Positions 1-10,586 of a DNA stretch of 34,581 bases are shown here, one piece after another (positions within the stretch are counted from its first letter, which is position 1; every line of letters begins with the position of its first letter). The DNA lies in assembly GCA_905221605.1 (NCBI GenBank), contig CAJNDS010001103.1:1-34581 (forward strand), in the 5' to 3' direction. The translations under genes and the position numbers were made by a program. A model generated the notes under the pieces. That model made no database searches. It was not told the DNA's origin and worked only from the letters and a program-made list of their open reading frames with translations. The DNA is from Symbiodinium natans. Its lineage: Eukaryota; Sar; Dinophyceae; Suessiales; Symbiodiniaceae.

Positions 1-279
1 CCGACCGAATTTACTTTCAGAGCCTGAGATTCTCGATCCTCCCAGCAGCTCTTTGGGCAAAGTTGACTCATAGAGGGCCTTTTCTGTCCTTTTTCGTCCT
101 CCAAGACTTCTCCAGTTGCTGGGTCGTGTCGCCTTTCCATCCTTACCTCCCCCTTTGTAACCCCGGCGGTCTTTGAAAGACGATCTCGCAGCTCTGCAGG
201 TCACAGCGGCTCCGTTCCCGATTTGCAAGGTCCGGCCTTCCATAGGTTAGACCGTTATTTGACAAGTCCCAGAAGGCCT

Positions 280-762
280 TCATGACACCCAGAAATCACG
301 AATCACCTTGCCTGATGAAAACATATTGCGCCTCAAACGTTCCTTCTGCAAGCTGCTCGCCAAGAAAAGCTCCTCGCAGGGTTTCATGCAGAAGTCGCCG
401 GATGCCAGGAATGCCCGACCCATCTTGCGCATCCAGATCAACCTGTTCCAATGCCACCTATTTAGTGACCAGGGGTCCATACACAGTACGAAACAAAAGA
501 CCCGAACAATCTTCGCCAGAGCATAGAATCGATTCCCATAGCGATCTCCTCACGGTCGAAGTCCTCCGTCCACATCGGACAGCTACCAGTACCTCAACGA
601 GGAGAAGGTACGACATGGAAGCCCGCCAAGGATCAGCTTCAGTTTTCCGGACAAGGCCACATCCAATGCCGCATAGGTGTCATCAGCCATGACAGCTTCC
701 CATTGGGTCACTAAGATGACCGCCTCTTCCTTCTTGTCTCTTTTTGCAGTAGGCACTAGCCA
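280..762 (-). pseudogene. Decayed coding remnant with cytosine-methyltransferase-like PC motif
   Basis: Reading the minus strand from 762 down to the TGA at 282-280 gives one frame with protein-like composition, interrupted by a TAG at 585-583 and a TGA at 552-550. Before the first stop is a segment GKLKLILGG-LPCRTFSSLRY; its core GGLPCRTFS is encoded at 627-601. This resembles the GG-P-PC-x-x-FS loop (motif IV, catalytic Cys) of C5-cytosine methyltransferases. Cytosine methyltransferase domains are known to be carried by some dinoflagellate retrotransposons, and that is the source I infer. The last part (480-280) starts with a true ATG and is rich in W, R and K. A second minus-strand frame over 460-290 also looks protein-like, which suggests a frameshift. 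No reverse transcriptase or other methyltransferase motif is visible, so the family call is tentative; that it is broken is more secure. Confidence 0.35.
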
Positions 763-767
763 CTAGC

Positions 768-1336
768 TTATGCTGGCTTTCCCACAGAGGAGATGCCACC
801 ATTTGCGCTTCCTTCAAACCACGGCGGTTTCATGAATTCCACGGCAACTTCTTTCCATCTGGCTTCGCAGCGCACACATTCAGCCTTCGCAATCAGCTGA
901 ACTTCCAAGCCTCTCTCCGCCTCCAGACACCCGTTCACCACCACTGGTATTTCAACTCGACGAGGAGGGGTGATTCTGGGATCAGGTAACTCGGCATCCG
1001 ATTTCCATGAGGCCATCGCCACGATTTGAGCCGTAGCTCTGACGGTGAGCAAGGTTCTACTCGGAGTCTGGTGCAAAAAGGCTTCGCCATCATCCAGAAT
1101 CGAGTGCGAAGCCAAGTCTCATCCTCTGCGCCTCGATGCAGTGTCTTGCGAGTCCACCAGCGCCCGTTCCCTGGAGCATCGTCCAGCCGTCGCATCAGCC
1201 TGAAGAACTTCGACACCTCAAGCCTTAAGCATACAAGCAGAATCAAGCATACCAGGCATACCTTAGCCACCTCCTGGTAGAACTCTCTTGCTGCGATGAC
1301 GCCGAGGACGATGCTGAGTCGAAGCTGGGCCGGCAT
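768..1336 (-). CDS. Unidentified multi-exon gene or gene fragment
   Basis: I do not recognise this protein. On the minus strand a true ATG at 1336 opens 25 codons (MPAQLRLSIVLGVIAAREF...EVAK) ending at 1262, immediately followed by a donor-like GTATGC. A TTCTTCAG acceptor-like site ends at 1200. Exon 2 would start at 1199 in phase 0, in the same frame as the 115-codon open stretch that ends with TAA at 770-768. That stretch has mixed, soluble-protein-like composition, with a CVRC cysteine pair and a hydrophobic/charged alternation. One in-frame TGA remains at about 1121-1119, so either a second intron removes it or the gene is broken. Another minus frame over 1199-1080 is also protein-like, consistent with alternative splicing geometry or a frameshift. 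It lies directly upstream, on the same strand, of the methyltransferase-like remnant and could be part of the same decayed element. Confidence 0.3.
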
Positions 1337-1392
1337 CGTGTCGCCAGCAGATGCTCTCTGTCTTTGCCTTCCTCACGGACGCCTGTGTCCCC

Positions 1393-1460
1393 CACGCTTT
1401 GCACCAGCGACGCCATACTTGCTCCACACGCTTTGCACCAGCGACGCCATACTTGCTCCA
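1393..1460. repeat. 34-bp tandem duplication (2 copies)
   Basis: Two identical adjacent 34-bp units, each beginning CACGCTTTGCACC and ending TTGCTCCA, at 1393-1426 and 1427-1460. A recent slippage or unequal-crossover duplication is the simplest explanation. Confidence 0.85.
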
Positions 1461-1500
1461 GACACTCCGAGGTGCAGTGCTACTGTACATGATGGCCTTG

Positions 1501-1560
1501 CACTCCCACCCCCACCCCCACCCACCCACCCCCACCCACACCCACCCACACCCACCCCCT
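1501..1560. repeat. C-rich CCCA/CCCCCA microsatellite
   Basis: About 60 bases of almost pure C with an A every three to five bases (CCCACCC, CCCCCACCC units). The opposite strand is a GGGT/GGGGGT tract with runs of three or more G, so it is G-quadruplex-prone. The proline/histidine-rich and glycine/tryptophan-rich ORFs reading through it are artefacts of the repeat. Confidence 0.8.
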
Positions 1561-3357
1561 ACACAATAAAGCGCCATTCATGCACGGCCATCGTTGGAGG
1601 GATCCAAGAGCACAGGAGTGACACCACAGCAGAAACAAGGAACTACTCGTTCCGCCTGCAACTCGCACTCCCCGGTCTCTCCATGCAGGACAAAGATGCG
1701 CCTACTGCCACTGGCAATCATAGCTGCGCGGGCCTTGCTGCTGGTGTTCTTTCTGTAGTTGAGACTTTGTGCAGCAAGGGCATCGCTGGTTCGTGCTGTT
1801 ACCAAGGTGGCAGCACAAGAAGAGGCACCCGCAACTGCTGAGCAGAAGGCAGTTCCCCAGCACGACCTGACATGCCGTGACAGGCTTTCTGGTTCATTTA
1901 AATGATATCTTGGGGCTTTGACAAAGCCTGGAAGGTTTATGGAATGTTACCCGTTGTTCCGTCACAGTTTCGCAAACCTGACCGAGTGCACAGGCACCTC
2001 CACGAAGACCGATCCTCTCGACTGACATTTTCCATGAGACTGCAGAGCTCTTCTACGACGTGTATGCTGGGCACTTTTACATCTGTGGTCAGCTGTAGCA
2101 CTTTGCAGCATATTGCTTGCTAGCCTTTGGTTGTTCTGTCAAGGACTCCTTGCACAGCAGGTTTTTGAAGGCGCATATCGACAAGTCTTGGGCTCGGTAG
2201 AAGCCAAGGTTGGCCCTGACTTCTAGCAGACTTAGATGACGAGTGACTATCTTTCATGACGTTTCCGACTCAAGGCATTCAGCAACGCTTTCTGCCAGCG
2301 TTGCAGAGATTTTGCCAGCAGATCCTGTTGTCGTTCGGCTCCCGGCAGTCGACACTCCCAACTCTCCAAAGGGATCAGAGGCGTAGCACGGGGGTAGGAC
2401 GGCGTAGGGCGATTAGCAGCATGGGGTAACTGAGTGTGGTACAGGCAGACCTCTTATTCACAAGCCACAAGACAAGCCCGCCGTGCTTCCTAGACTCTAG
2501 ACACTGCAGACCTCCGTCCCTGTAGGCATGGCTGGAGAACACCTTGTGATACCTTCGGTTCAGGTTGAGCCTGTCACGTGCAAGTGGGCGCGGTCTAGGT
2601 ATGTAACTGGCTCCCGGGCGTCTTTCCGCGATATAGGGTTTGTAACAACGCCGTTCTGCTTGCGACAAGCCTCCGCGACAAGCCTTTGCACAAACCCCTT
2701 CTTGGAACTGGAACCTTCGGCACGCAGGCATCTAGACAGCGCGCGAAACAGCCGCGACAAACCCCGCGACATGCGCATGAAACAAGTGGGTGCGACATAC
2801 GTATGTAACACAGGCAGGGGTCGGGACACCGCGACATACCCCTATTTAGAGCCACAGCCAAGTGTGACGAGGAAGCGTGCAAGACGCTCCAGTGCGATGC
2901 CAAGCAGGTCGGGACCTGAGTACCGTATGGGAAATCGGCTGGGCAGCATGGCTTTCGCAAGAGCCGCAGGTCAAAGATGCAACCAGGACTTCACAGGACG
3001 AACTTGATAATGATGCCCAGCGTGGCATGATGTCTCACAGCATCACAGCCAGCAAAACAAAGTTTGCTCGAAACATCTCGAAACAATTTCCAACAGGACT
3101 ACGCCCTGCGGATGTGGGAGACTGCGAAGCTCAGGATGACTGAGATGGAGCTGTTCCATTCTTAGCCGGCCGAGTCAATACTACCCCCCTGGCCTCAAGA
3201 TCATGCACCGGTGATCTCGCTCCCGAGAATAGTTCCTAGGCCATCCTTGAAGTGAGACGCTCATGTCAGCGCGTGTCCTGCCATCGTTTGCATGCTTGTG
3301 TTGATCTTGTGTTGGCAAGTTTGGCTGTCAAGCAACAGACTCTGTGCTAGCAGAGCC
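1561..3357. other. Gene-poor stretch, no supportable gene
   Basis: No convincing gene seen. The longest ATG ORF is 2528-3007 (+, 159 codons). It is arginine/serine/threonine-rich, matches nothing I know, and overlaps a patch (about 2590-2850) of degenerate CGCGACA(A/T) and TATGTAAC words, including the 12-bp palindrome ACATACGTATGT at 2795-2806. It is more likely low-complexity DNA than a gene. Confidence 0.6.
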
Positions 3358-3769
3358 ATGGCTGCACATCGCAGGGGCGGAGTGCTGTGGGCTGCTTTGC
3401 TGAGTGGACTGGCCTTCAATGCATACATTGTGAGGACGCGTGGCTTTCAAAGCCTGTCTCTACTCAACATGTGATGGTAGATGGTAAATGAAGCATATGT
3501 TGACTAGATTCTGTCATCTGCTCAAAGAGTTGCAGAGCAGACCACAGCCTTTGCAGCAGTTGCACAAGACAAGTCCTGACTTGCGTCAGACGCCCTGCCT
3601 TCTTGATGACGGAGACGCACCAAAAGCCTGTGCAATCCCGTCGCGGCTTCGCTTGGGCAGTTGGCGCTGGGCTGCTTTCGGAGCCATCTTGGGCAGAGGA
3701 AGCTCCGAAGAAGAAGAAGGAGCGCCCGCTACTCGGCTCGAACATCTTGCAGCCAAGTCCCGGGCACAG
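3358..3769 (+). CDS. Possible two-exon N-terminus of a plastid/thylakoid-targeted protein
   Basis: An ATG at 3358 in a strong context (GCCATGG) opens a 38-codon reading (stop at 3472-3474) beginning MAAHRRGGVLWAALLSG, a short basic start and then a hydrophobic stretch like a signal peptide. After a gap that could be an intron (a GGTAAATG-type donor near 3484 or an earlier GTGAGG near 3430; TTTGCAG acceptor near 3556), a second open frame carries Arg/Ser/Thr-rich sequence, then SRRGFAWAVGAGLLS and a PSWAEE cleavage-like site followed by a KKKK run. Twin arginines, a hydrophobic core and A-x-A-like cleavage are what Tat-type thylakoid-lumen transit peptides look like; a signal peptide plus transit peptide is the usual bipartite plastid leader in dinoflagellates. 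A GC-type donor (ACAG|GCAAAA) at 3770 could end exon 2. The mature protein is not visible, and the splice joining is inferred. Confidence 0.25.
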
Positions 3770-4309
3770 GCAAAATGCACTGTGCAGATGGGGCGACAAA
3801 AAGCCTCGGGGTCTGAGGCCTGAAAACTTGCTGGCCGATGGCTTTGCGTCCAAAGTACCGCCTCTCAACGGCCGGGGGGGGGGGCAAAGTGACATGCAGA
3901 GTTGTAAACGCTGTGTGACCGCCTCGGCCAAGCTCGTTGCAGGTGCTTGTCTACACGGAGTCGAGGTTGTTCTCAGGGTTGAGAGTGAGAATTTTGCAGA
4001 ATTGTTCAGCACCACAAGTGCCCTTGGCATGCAGCCATCCCATCGAGTACGCCACAAACAACTTCTAGATTGCCGGGCTACGACGGGCAGGATGCGCGAC
4101 AATCAACTCCTGAAGCCTGAACAGCCCAAAGCCTATGTTGTTCAGCCTGACCAATGTTCAGCCTGATTTCTCGTGCAAGGATTGGTGTGGAACCTTAAAC
4201 CCCCCTTAAGAGATGGTGGTTACCCAAGGCTGAGAGCACTAAGCCTCAGTCCGCATCGGAACCTCTTACGATTGTGCTCCGCCCTGGTGCTAGGACACGA
4301 TTGCGCGCA

Positions 4310-4753
4310 ATGACATTTTCATTCAGTACGTCGCAATACACTAATACAGACTCCAGTCATCTCACGTTACCTCCATTCTGCGCAAACGAGAAGGGTGACC
4401 TGTTCGTGAATCCGACTGGCACCGCAGGCCGCTGGTCAATTGTATTCGGGAAGAAGATTGCCGGAAAGACCAGCTCCAAGCTTTTCTGTCTTACGATGCT
4501 ACGAGCCACGATGATTGGTCGAGATTGTGTCCGTGTGTGTTTTTTAGAGATTCGTTCAAGCGAGGCTTGTTTGGCACTTCAAAGCAAGACGGTACGGACC
4601 ATGCATTCAAGGGTGGTGAAGTGTGAAGTGCCAAGGCCAGTCTACAAGAAGGATGGTGAGCAGCCGGGGACCCCGGAGTTGTGCTCACCCGGCGTCACTT
4701 TCGAGCAGGGACGCATCTACGAGGCTGTTCCTGATGAGCAACGACTGCGGTGA
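4310..4753 (+). CDS. Hypothetical ORF, possible exon ending at a splice donor
   Basis: A 147-codon frame from a true ATG. I do not recognise it. The N-terminal two thirds is ordinary mixed composition; the end (about the last 45 codons) is the most protein-like, with EVPRPVYKK and FEQGRIYEAVPDEQ segments. The TGA that closes the frame overlaps a good donor-like site: CTGCG|GTGAGT at 4750-4755. The real coding part may therefore be an exon ending at 4749, with the stop inside an intron. No acceptor or downstream partner exon could be chosen with confidence. Confidence 0.25.
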   Translation: MTFSFSTSQYTNTDSSHLTLPPFCANEKGDLFVNPTGTAGRWSIVFGKKIAGKTSSKLFCLTMLRATMIGRDCVRVCFLEIRSSEACLALQSKTVRTMHSRVVKCEVPRPVYKKDGEQPGTPELCSPGVTFEQGRIYEAVPDEQRLR

Positions 4754-5309
4754 GTTCCAAATAGACACGGTGGCAAAGGCACCATGCTATCTTCAGGAAT
4801 GCACGAACTCGAAGGTTTGCCATCCAACGAAGAAGTGCATCGGAATTGACCGCCAATGAAGTAGGTTTTAGTCCAATTAACCAAGATTTTTGCTTTATCT
4901 CCACCTGAAGTTAGCTTCTGCTGCAATCTCGACTTCTGTGCTCTAATGTTGCAATCCTTCCCTCAGCATCATTCTGTTGCCAGTTATCGTTGACACAGTG
5001 AGTGTCAGCCGCCTGTTTGTGGCATTTATCATGTTGCATATGTTGCATGCTTGCGTCCGAAGCACCACGAAAACCTTGTGCGCCTTGGGAGGCATCTTGT
5101 GATGGCTCGATCGGCATCAAGAAGGTACACATGCAGACTGTTCGCTGCTTGCAACGTGCAGTAAAAGGAACTTAACATGCACTGGAGCAGAGCAGGTAAA
5201 TGCAGCACATGTGCAGAATCGGCAGGGCTTTCTCCTACTGTATTTCGTGATCTTGCAATGTCTTGCATACACACTTCAGTGGAGTTGCTCGGATCCTTGA
5301 GCACCGGCA
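4754..5309. other. Gene-less stretch
   Basis: No supportable gene, RNA or repeat seen. Short ORFs on both strands lack recognisable motifs and have no consistent splice context. Confidence 0.5.
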
Positions 5310-5702
5310 CATGACTTCCAGGAGTCTGGCTGGCTTATCAATGGCAAGAGTGCCCCTGACTTCAAGGCCATGCGAGCAAACCTGCAGCAAGAGTATGCAA
5401 GAGTGTGGTACAGCAGACATCTTAACATATCCTACGTACTTCCTACGTAGCCCAGTCAGCTCGCACTGTGCCACGAGTGCGAAGAACAGGTCAGGCCAGA
5501 GACAAAGGAAGACTTCCAGAAGGTTGCCCTCATGAGCCAGGCAGCTCCCGTGTCTTGTTCCTATGAAGTCTGAACAAACACGTTTCTTCACGAGGGCCAG
5601 CTGGATTCCATTGTCAAAGCCGACATGGAGAAATTTGAGCAGCAGTCGTCTGTCTCGACGCCTCTTGGATTTATCTGGTTGAACGCTTCGAGGCATGCAT
5701 AA
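5310..5702 (+). pseudogene. Unidentified coding remnant with two in-frame stops
   Basis: One frame runs from 5301 to a TAA at 5700-5702, broken only by TAG at 5448-5450 and TGA at 5571-5573. All three segments read like soluble protein. The first contains HDFQESGWLINGKSAPDF and a Q/E-rich helix-like stretch. The second has a CHECEEQ pair of cysteines and an ETKEDFQKVALMSQ stretch. The third has LHEGQLDSIVKADMEKFEQQ. Keeping the same frame across both stops argues for a decayed coding sequence (point mutations) or very short introns around the stops; GTAC...TCAG at about 5436-5459 is one such candidate. I cannot name the family. Confidence 0.35.
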
Positions 5703-8050
5703 AAATGTAACGGCTCGGTTAGGTTTCCGTGCTTAAACCTACGGTTCGGTGCACACAGTTCCGGTTGTTCAACCTCCGGACGGTTCGTAAACCAGGCAGC
5801 TCTTGGAACGGCTTCTTGCACTACGTCACTAGGGAGCTTTGGGTGAAACATCGTTAACCTACGCGGCTGCCGAGGGTCGACAACCGTCTCGTGTTATCTG
5901 CGCGCGTCTCTCCTACAAGGAATGGTCGGTCTCGTGGTCACCAGAAACTCTACGTTACATGGTTTGTTTCTTGCGATATCTGCCCTACATGGCTTGTTTC
6001 TTGTCCATTGTGATGTCGCGAAAGTTCTGGTGCTACCTCCCTCCATCTTCTTGTTCGGGTCAGGTCGGTTCAGCCTGTTGGTACATGATCGGCTTCGCCT
6101 CAAGTCCCACCTGCGGGTCATGCAAATTGGGCGATGAGCGTGCACAGAACAGTTCGGCAGCACGGCATTGACAGAGTCTCCCTCCTTCCCATTCCTTCCC
6201 TTTGGATACCGGCAGCCCAGTCGTGCCAGAAGGGTCCCCCCCCCCCCCCCGTAGCTGCGAAGTTAGGCACTGCGGGTTGCCAGATTATATGTTTGATTAG
6301 GAGGTCCGCGGAAGGCAGGCCACTCCAACTTCTATATGCATAATACTAGCGGCAGGCCTGTGACCTGCATCATGCATGAACCGAACGTCCAACTACGTCG
6401 CCCTTGACAGCAGTTGGTCAGCTGGCGTGCTGGCCGACACATTCTTGAGGTCATCGGCATAGCTTTGGAAAGCCTCTCTCGGAGCAGTACGCAATTCGGT
6501 AGCTTTGGGGATCTTTGCGGCTTGAAACCTCCAGGGACCAAACCGCACCGCAGGGGCGAGAGCGCAGTCCGAGAACGCAGTCCCGTTCCCAAAGCAAAAC
6601 GATGCAAAGCGCCCCTTTCGAGCTGTTGGGGGTCTTGGAGCGGGCACGCAGGGGAGCAAGAAATCTGCACACTTGGGGCCTGAAACCTCTAAAAGCCACA
6701 CTCGCAGGGGAGTGGGGCTACGCTACCGTAGAGTCCACATATTATTTAATTGTTTATTGGAATCGTTTTTCAGTTCGGTTTCTGAGGTTCCGGTTCGCGG
6801 TTCCCAAAAACATCCTAAAGCAACCTCGCCGTCCCAGCAGTTCCGCAGGTCCGCAGGATTCGTGTCCCGTTCGTGGTTCCAGTTCGGTTCCTATCCTTTT
6901 CATGTCTGACAAAGCATCTGGTAATTCGCTGCGGCAAGGTTCCGAGGAAGAATGGATGAAGATGATGAGGCGTGTCGCTGAACCACTGGGCAATGTCTTG
7001 CTCGGATGCGCTCAGTGCGCTCGCAGGGCTTATTTAGGCAGTGAGGTGGAATGAGGCGTTGTCGGCGTCAGGGCAGAATATGACAGGATTCCTGATGCAT
7101 TTTTGGACCTGGAATACACTTCGGCTCGGACTGTGCAGGCTGAGCACACATGTGTTGCCATCTTAGGCATATAAACAGCAAGAAGCAAGAACAAAGAAGA
7201 TCACGTCAGCAGTGATTCTGCAGAATGAACACGACCAAGGACATGTTAGCCGGGCAGACACATACGCTAGATTACGCTAGTCTTTCTGTGACCCGCCATG
7301 GACATCAAAGTGCTCTCCTCAATTGTTTTGTGTTTTCTTCATGGAGCATGCCGGCCTCACTTGGTGGAAGATACGGACTCGCAGAAAAGGGTGCAGCGTT
7401 GGAAGCTGCTTGCGCAATTGAATGTCCACACTACATTTAGTTGACAAACGTACAGTTTGATAAGAATGACGACCCCTTTACAATACAAGCTTGCGAAGTC
7501 AGGTGCTGGAGGTAGATGACCTCCCGGCAGTGTTCTCAGAACAAAGAGACCATGTCAAGATATGTCAGGTCATCCTTCTAAACGACAGAACGACAGGTGC
7601 ACATGCTTTTCAGTGCGCGGGCATACACAGATTTGCAGCATGTGGTCATCAGTGTCTGAGGCCAACACCTTCTTGTCGCTGAGATACGGGGACACCCGAA
7701 AGCAGGCATGCTGACATGTGTCACTGAAGGGCTGCCTACGGCCAGGGCTGTTGGTTTTTGGGGATTTTGGGGGTCATGGTCAGGAGGCTTCCGATCACTG
7801 AACTGTATGTTCTCGATCCACAAAGGGTTGGGTCGTATGAGCATACTCCTGCGCTTGGACGAGTTTCTCCATGAGACTGCCTTGGGTGCCTGAGTGTTAA
7901 TGTTGGGAACTTTTTGGGAACGACATGCATGAAATCCATTAAATGCCGCTTCAACACCTCCGTTGTGAGGAGTGATGAAGTGACAGAGTTTTCAACACCT
8001 TCATGAACCAATGAGTGACTCACAGGACTTACGGCAGAGACAGAAGCAGA
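5703..8050. other. Gene-poor stretch with short degenerate repeats
   Basis: No supportable gene. Visible structure: a 30-bp-spaced repeat of TACATGGyTTGTTTCTTG at 5956 and 5986; a 15-C run at 6236-6250; a GGTTC/CGGTTC-rich patch at about 6765-6895; and a weak duplication of a TGAAACCTC motif at about 6519 and 6680. A 71-codon ATG ORF at 7225-7440 (+) is complete but unrecognised and too short to support as a gene. Confidence 0.5.
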
Positions 8051-8052
8051 CC

Positions 8053-8074
8053 GAGGGAGAGAGAGAGAGAGAGA
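8053..8074. repeat. (GA)n microsatellite
   Basis: About 11 GA units. It is the first of three purine dinucleotide tracts within 600 bases. Confidence 0.9.
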
Positions 8075-8513
8075 TTTCCTTTCCTCCCTCGTGGGTTTCT
8101 GGGTGTGGTTCGTGGATTTGGGTGGATGGTCGGTCGTTGGGGGGAAAGGAAGGACATGAATAGGCGCCCTTTACCGATCACAACCTGTCCAGGCGAAACC
8201 GCTGGACCAATCCTCTCGAGTAAGAACCCTCACCTTCCCCTACCACCTTCCCCTACACTGCCAACCTGTAGTGCGGGGAGTTCGCATTTTCGAACACCAT
8301 TCCCGGCCCGTAGTGGGGGAACTTTGTCCTACCTTCCCCAGCTACCAAAAGAACAGTTCACGTAAATCGGTAGACCTGGGGTAACCCAGTAGCGGCCCTC
8401 AGAATTGCACTTTTTTCCCCTACACTTCGTGGAGGAGCGGGAATTGGCGCGTGATAGTCGCGCGTTGACAAGCAGACTGGGGCGCGCGTCAGCGCGGAGC
8501 CTGCTCCATGCCC

Positions 8514-8518
<5 letters not shown>

Positions 8519-8545
<27 letters not shown>

Positions 8546-8648
8546 TAGCGGGTCGCAGACTGGACCTTGGACTTGTGCGTCCCTCGGGGCAGTTCCCCTT
8601 TCGGGGCGGGCAAAGCATGCAGAGAGAGCGAGAGAGAGAGTGAGAGAG
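8519..8648. repeat. Two (AG)n microsatellites
   Basis: AG tracts at 8519-8545 and, less regular, 8621-8648, separated by about 75 bases of unique sequence. ORFs of alternating R/E or S/L reading through here are repeat artefacts. Confidence 0.9.
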
Positions 8649-8654
8649 CACGAG

Positions 8655-8744
8655 GAGAAGAAGAAGAAGAAGAAGAAGAAGAAGAAGAAGAAGAAGAAGA
8701 AGAAGAAGAAGAAGAAGAAGAAGAAGAAGAAGAAGAAGAAGAAG
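8655..8744. repeat. (GAA)n / (AAG)n trinucleotide tract
   Basis: About 30 uninterrupted GAA units. Depending on frame and strand it reads as poly-K, poly-E, poly-R, poly-S, poly-L or poly-F, which explains several long ORFs across it. The all-purine strand can form triplex (H-) DNA. Confidence 0.95.
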
Positions 8745-8759
8745 AGCACGGGTAGACGA

Positions 8760-9219
8760 GCCCCGAGGTTCGGCCCTCGCACAATGAAAGAAAGAAAGGC
8801 AAGACACCGGGGGTCAAAGGCACGCAGGAGAGGAAGACACAAGATCCCGACATCAGGTACGCCAGGTGAGTGCCAGACGCAAGCTCACAACGAGTTTTCC
8901 AGAGTCGTTTGTGATTACAAGGTATTCGAAGCGAACCACACACAAGACAACCACGCAGAAAGGGGCTTGCCTTGTCTCAGGGGAGGGAATGCATGCAAGG
9001 GGCGTGGCTCGGAAAGGCCTAGGACCCTAGGAAAGGTCAGAAATCGCAAACAGCTTCCACCCACGAGCATTTGCCGAACAGCCTTGCAGGCACCATTCCG
9101 TGCTGGAGAGACCTTCGCGTTTGCGCCAAATGGGGCAAAGCAGCCAAAAGCCTTCACGGTGGATGTCTTCCAGAAGGTCGGCGGCCGGTCTGCCGCATAT
9201 TGATGTTCGAACTGACATG
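8760..9219. other. Unannotated stretch with one exon-like end
   Basis: Downstream of the GAA tract one plus-strand frame stays open to 9203. Its last 30 or so codons (about 9105-9200; FAPNGAKQPKAFTVDVFQKV) look more like real protein than the rest. No start, domain or clear splice pair supports a gene call. Confidence 0.3.
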
Positions 9220-9286
9220 AAATTGAATTTGAATTTTGAGTGTGAATTGAATCCAAAATGAGTTTGAATCTGAATTGAATTGAAGT
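9220..9286. repeat. Degenerate GAATTGAA/GAATTTGAA repeat
   Basis: Six or more GAATTGAA-like words (GAATTTGAA, GAATTGAAT, GAATCTGAA) in 67 bases, AT-rich compared with its surroundings. Confidence 0.8.
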
Positions 9287-9939
9287 GAGCCGTTGCACCC
9301 GGACCGGCCATGACTTGACTAAAGCAGGTGGCATCCTCACAGGTGAGCTTGGCAGGCATCTCTGCACTTGGTGGAAGCTTGACCAACGTGGAGAGCCTTG
9401 CCTAGCAACCTAGTATTTGTTTCCTATGCCTCTTGCTGCCTCTTTATGTGTATGGTAGGCATGCTCGGATTTGCTTAGATCAGATTCCAGGATTGAAACT
9501 CTGGACATTGGCTGTGCGCCGCTGAAAGCATCCTTTGAAGCTTCTCTACGGTCTTTTGACCAGGAGGAGCATCCTGCTTAACAAAAAACCACCAAACAAA
9601 GCAGCTTGGCGACTAGACTCTGTACCACTCCCACGTCGGAGATGCTAAGAAGATGCTCAGAAAGCATGTGCCTCACAATGCCCCAGAGTCAAATGATCTG
9701 TTGTGGCTTATTGCATTGATGTTAGGGAGCTGGCTCGTAGCTGGAAAGCTGATAGGTCTCAAAACGCGTGCCACCTTGGTCGCCTCTGCTGTAGGACATA
9801 GCCGGGTTAGGATTCCCCCCGCTCTCTCATGGGCGTCCCGAAAAGGTCCCTGAACGGGTCCCTAAGCGGCGAAGGGAAGAAGCGCCCCGTAGCAGTGACT
9901 AGCTCTTTCGGTGGCCAAGGTTGGCACCGTGAAAGTGCC
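9287..9939. other. Gene-less stretch
   Basis: No supportable gene. A 66-codon plus-strand frame at 9653-9853 has a short hydrophobic segment (LLWLIALMLGSWLVAG) but no other support. Confidence 0.5.
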
Positions 9940-10121
9940 GAAGCCCTAATTTCCGCAGAAGCCCTAAAAATATTCAAGCCCGAAAGCCCGAAAATGCCAA
10001 GAAAGCGCAAGCCCTGCAGACCCGTAGAGCCCTAATTCCGACCAAGCCGCGCAAGATTGGAACCTTAAATCCATAAAGGCCCTAACCCTGAAACCCTGTG
10101 GACCGAAACCCGAAATCCCAC
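9940..10121 (-). repeat. Degenerate telomere-like block, CCCTAA orientation
   Basis: Repeated GCCCTAA, CCCGAAA and CCCTGAAA words on the plus strand (GCCCTAA near 9942, 9961, 10029 and 10078; CCCTAACCCTGAAACCCTG at about 10080-10098). These are decayed copies of CCCTAAA, the complement of TTTAGGG. The block lies just upstream of the phosphagen-kinase-like gene. Confidence 0.6.
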
Positions 10122-10586
10122 CTTTCTGGCACTTCTCCATGCTGCGAGTGAAGGGGATCCTTTACATCAGGTCCGGGTAGGGTGTTCTCGAGTCGGGAGC
10201 TGAGCCAAGCCTGGGGGCCTCAGCGAACTAAAGCCGCACGTCATACAACCCACATACGCAAAAATCGGCCGGAATCGGCCTCGCATAGCCTCCCAATCCA
10301 CAAATTACAACGCACCACTCGGCCAGCAAAGTTGGTCATGTTGGTCACACCAGCCCTCCTCAGCTGTCATGTTTTCGGGATTTGTCGGCCAAAGTGCAGG
10401 CAGAGGGAGAGCAGCAGGCAGCAGCAGAAACCCCCCCAAATCGTGGCGTTGGCAGGAGAAGCCAGGAATTTCCCGTGGTCGAAATGCCGCGGAGCGCGCG
10501 AAGCAGTACATGGAGCAGAGTGGAGTGCAGCAGTTTCTACAGGTGCGGAGAAGTGCAAGCGGCATGCTGCTTTCAGACACCGACAT

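Noticed and set aside
8329-9203. ORFs with poly-S, poly-L, poly-F, poly-E or poly-K
   Set aside because: Translations of the GAA and AG microsatellites in different frames.
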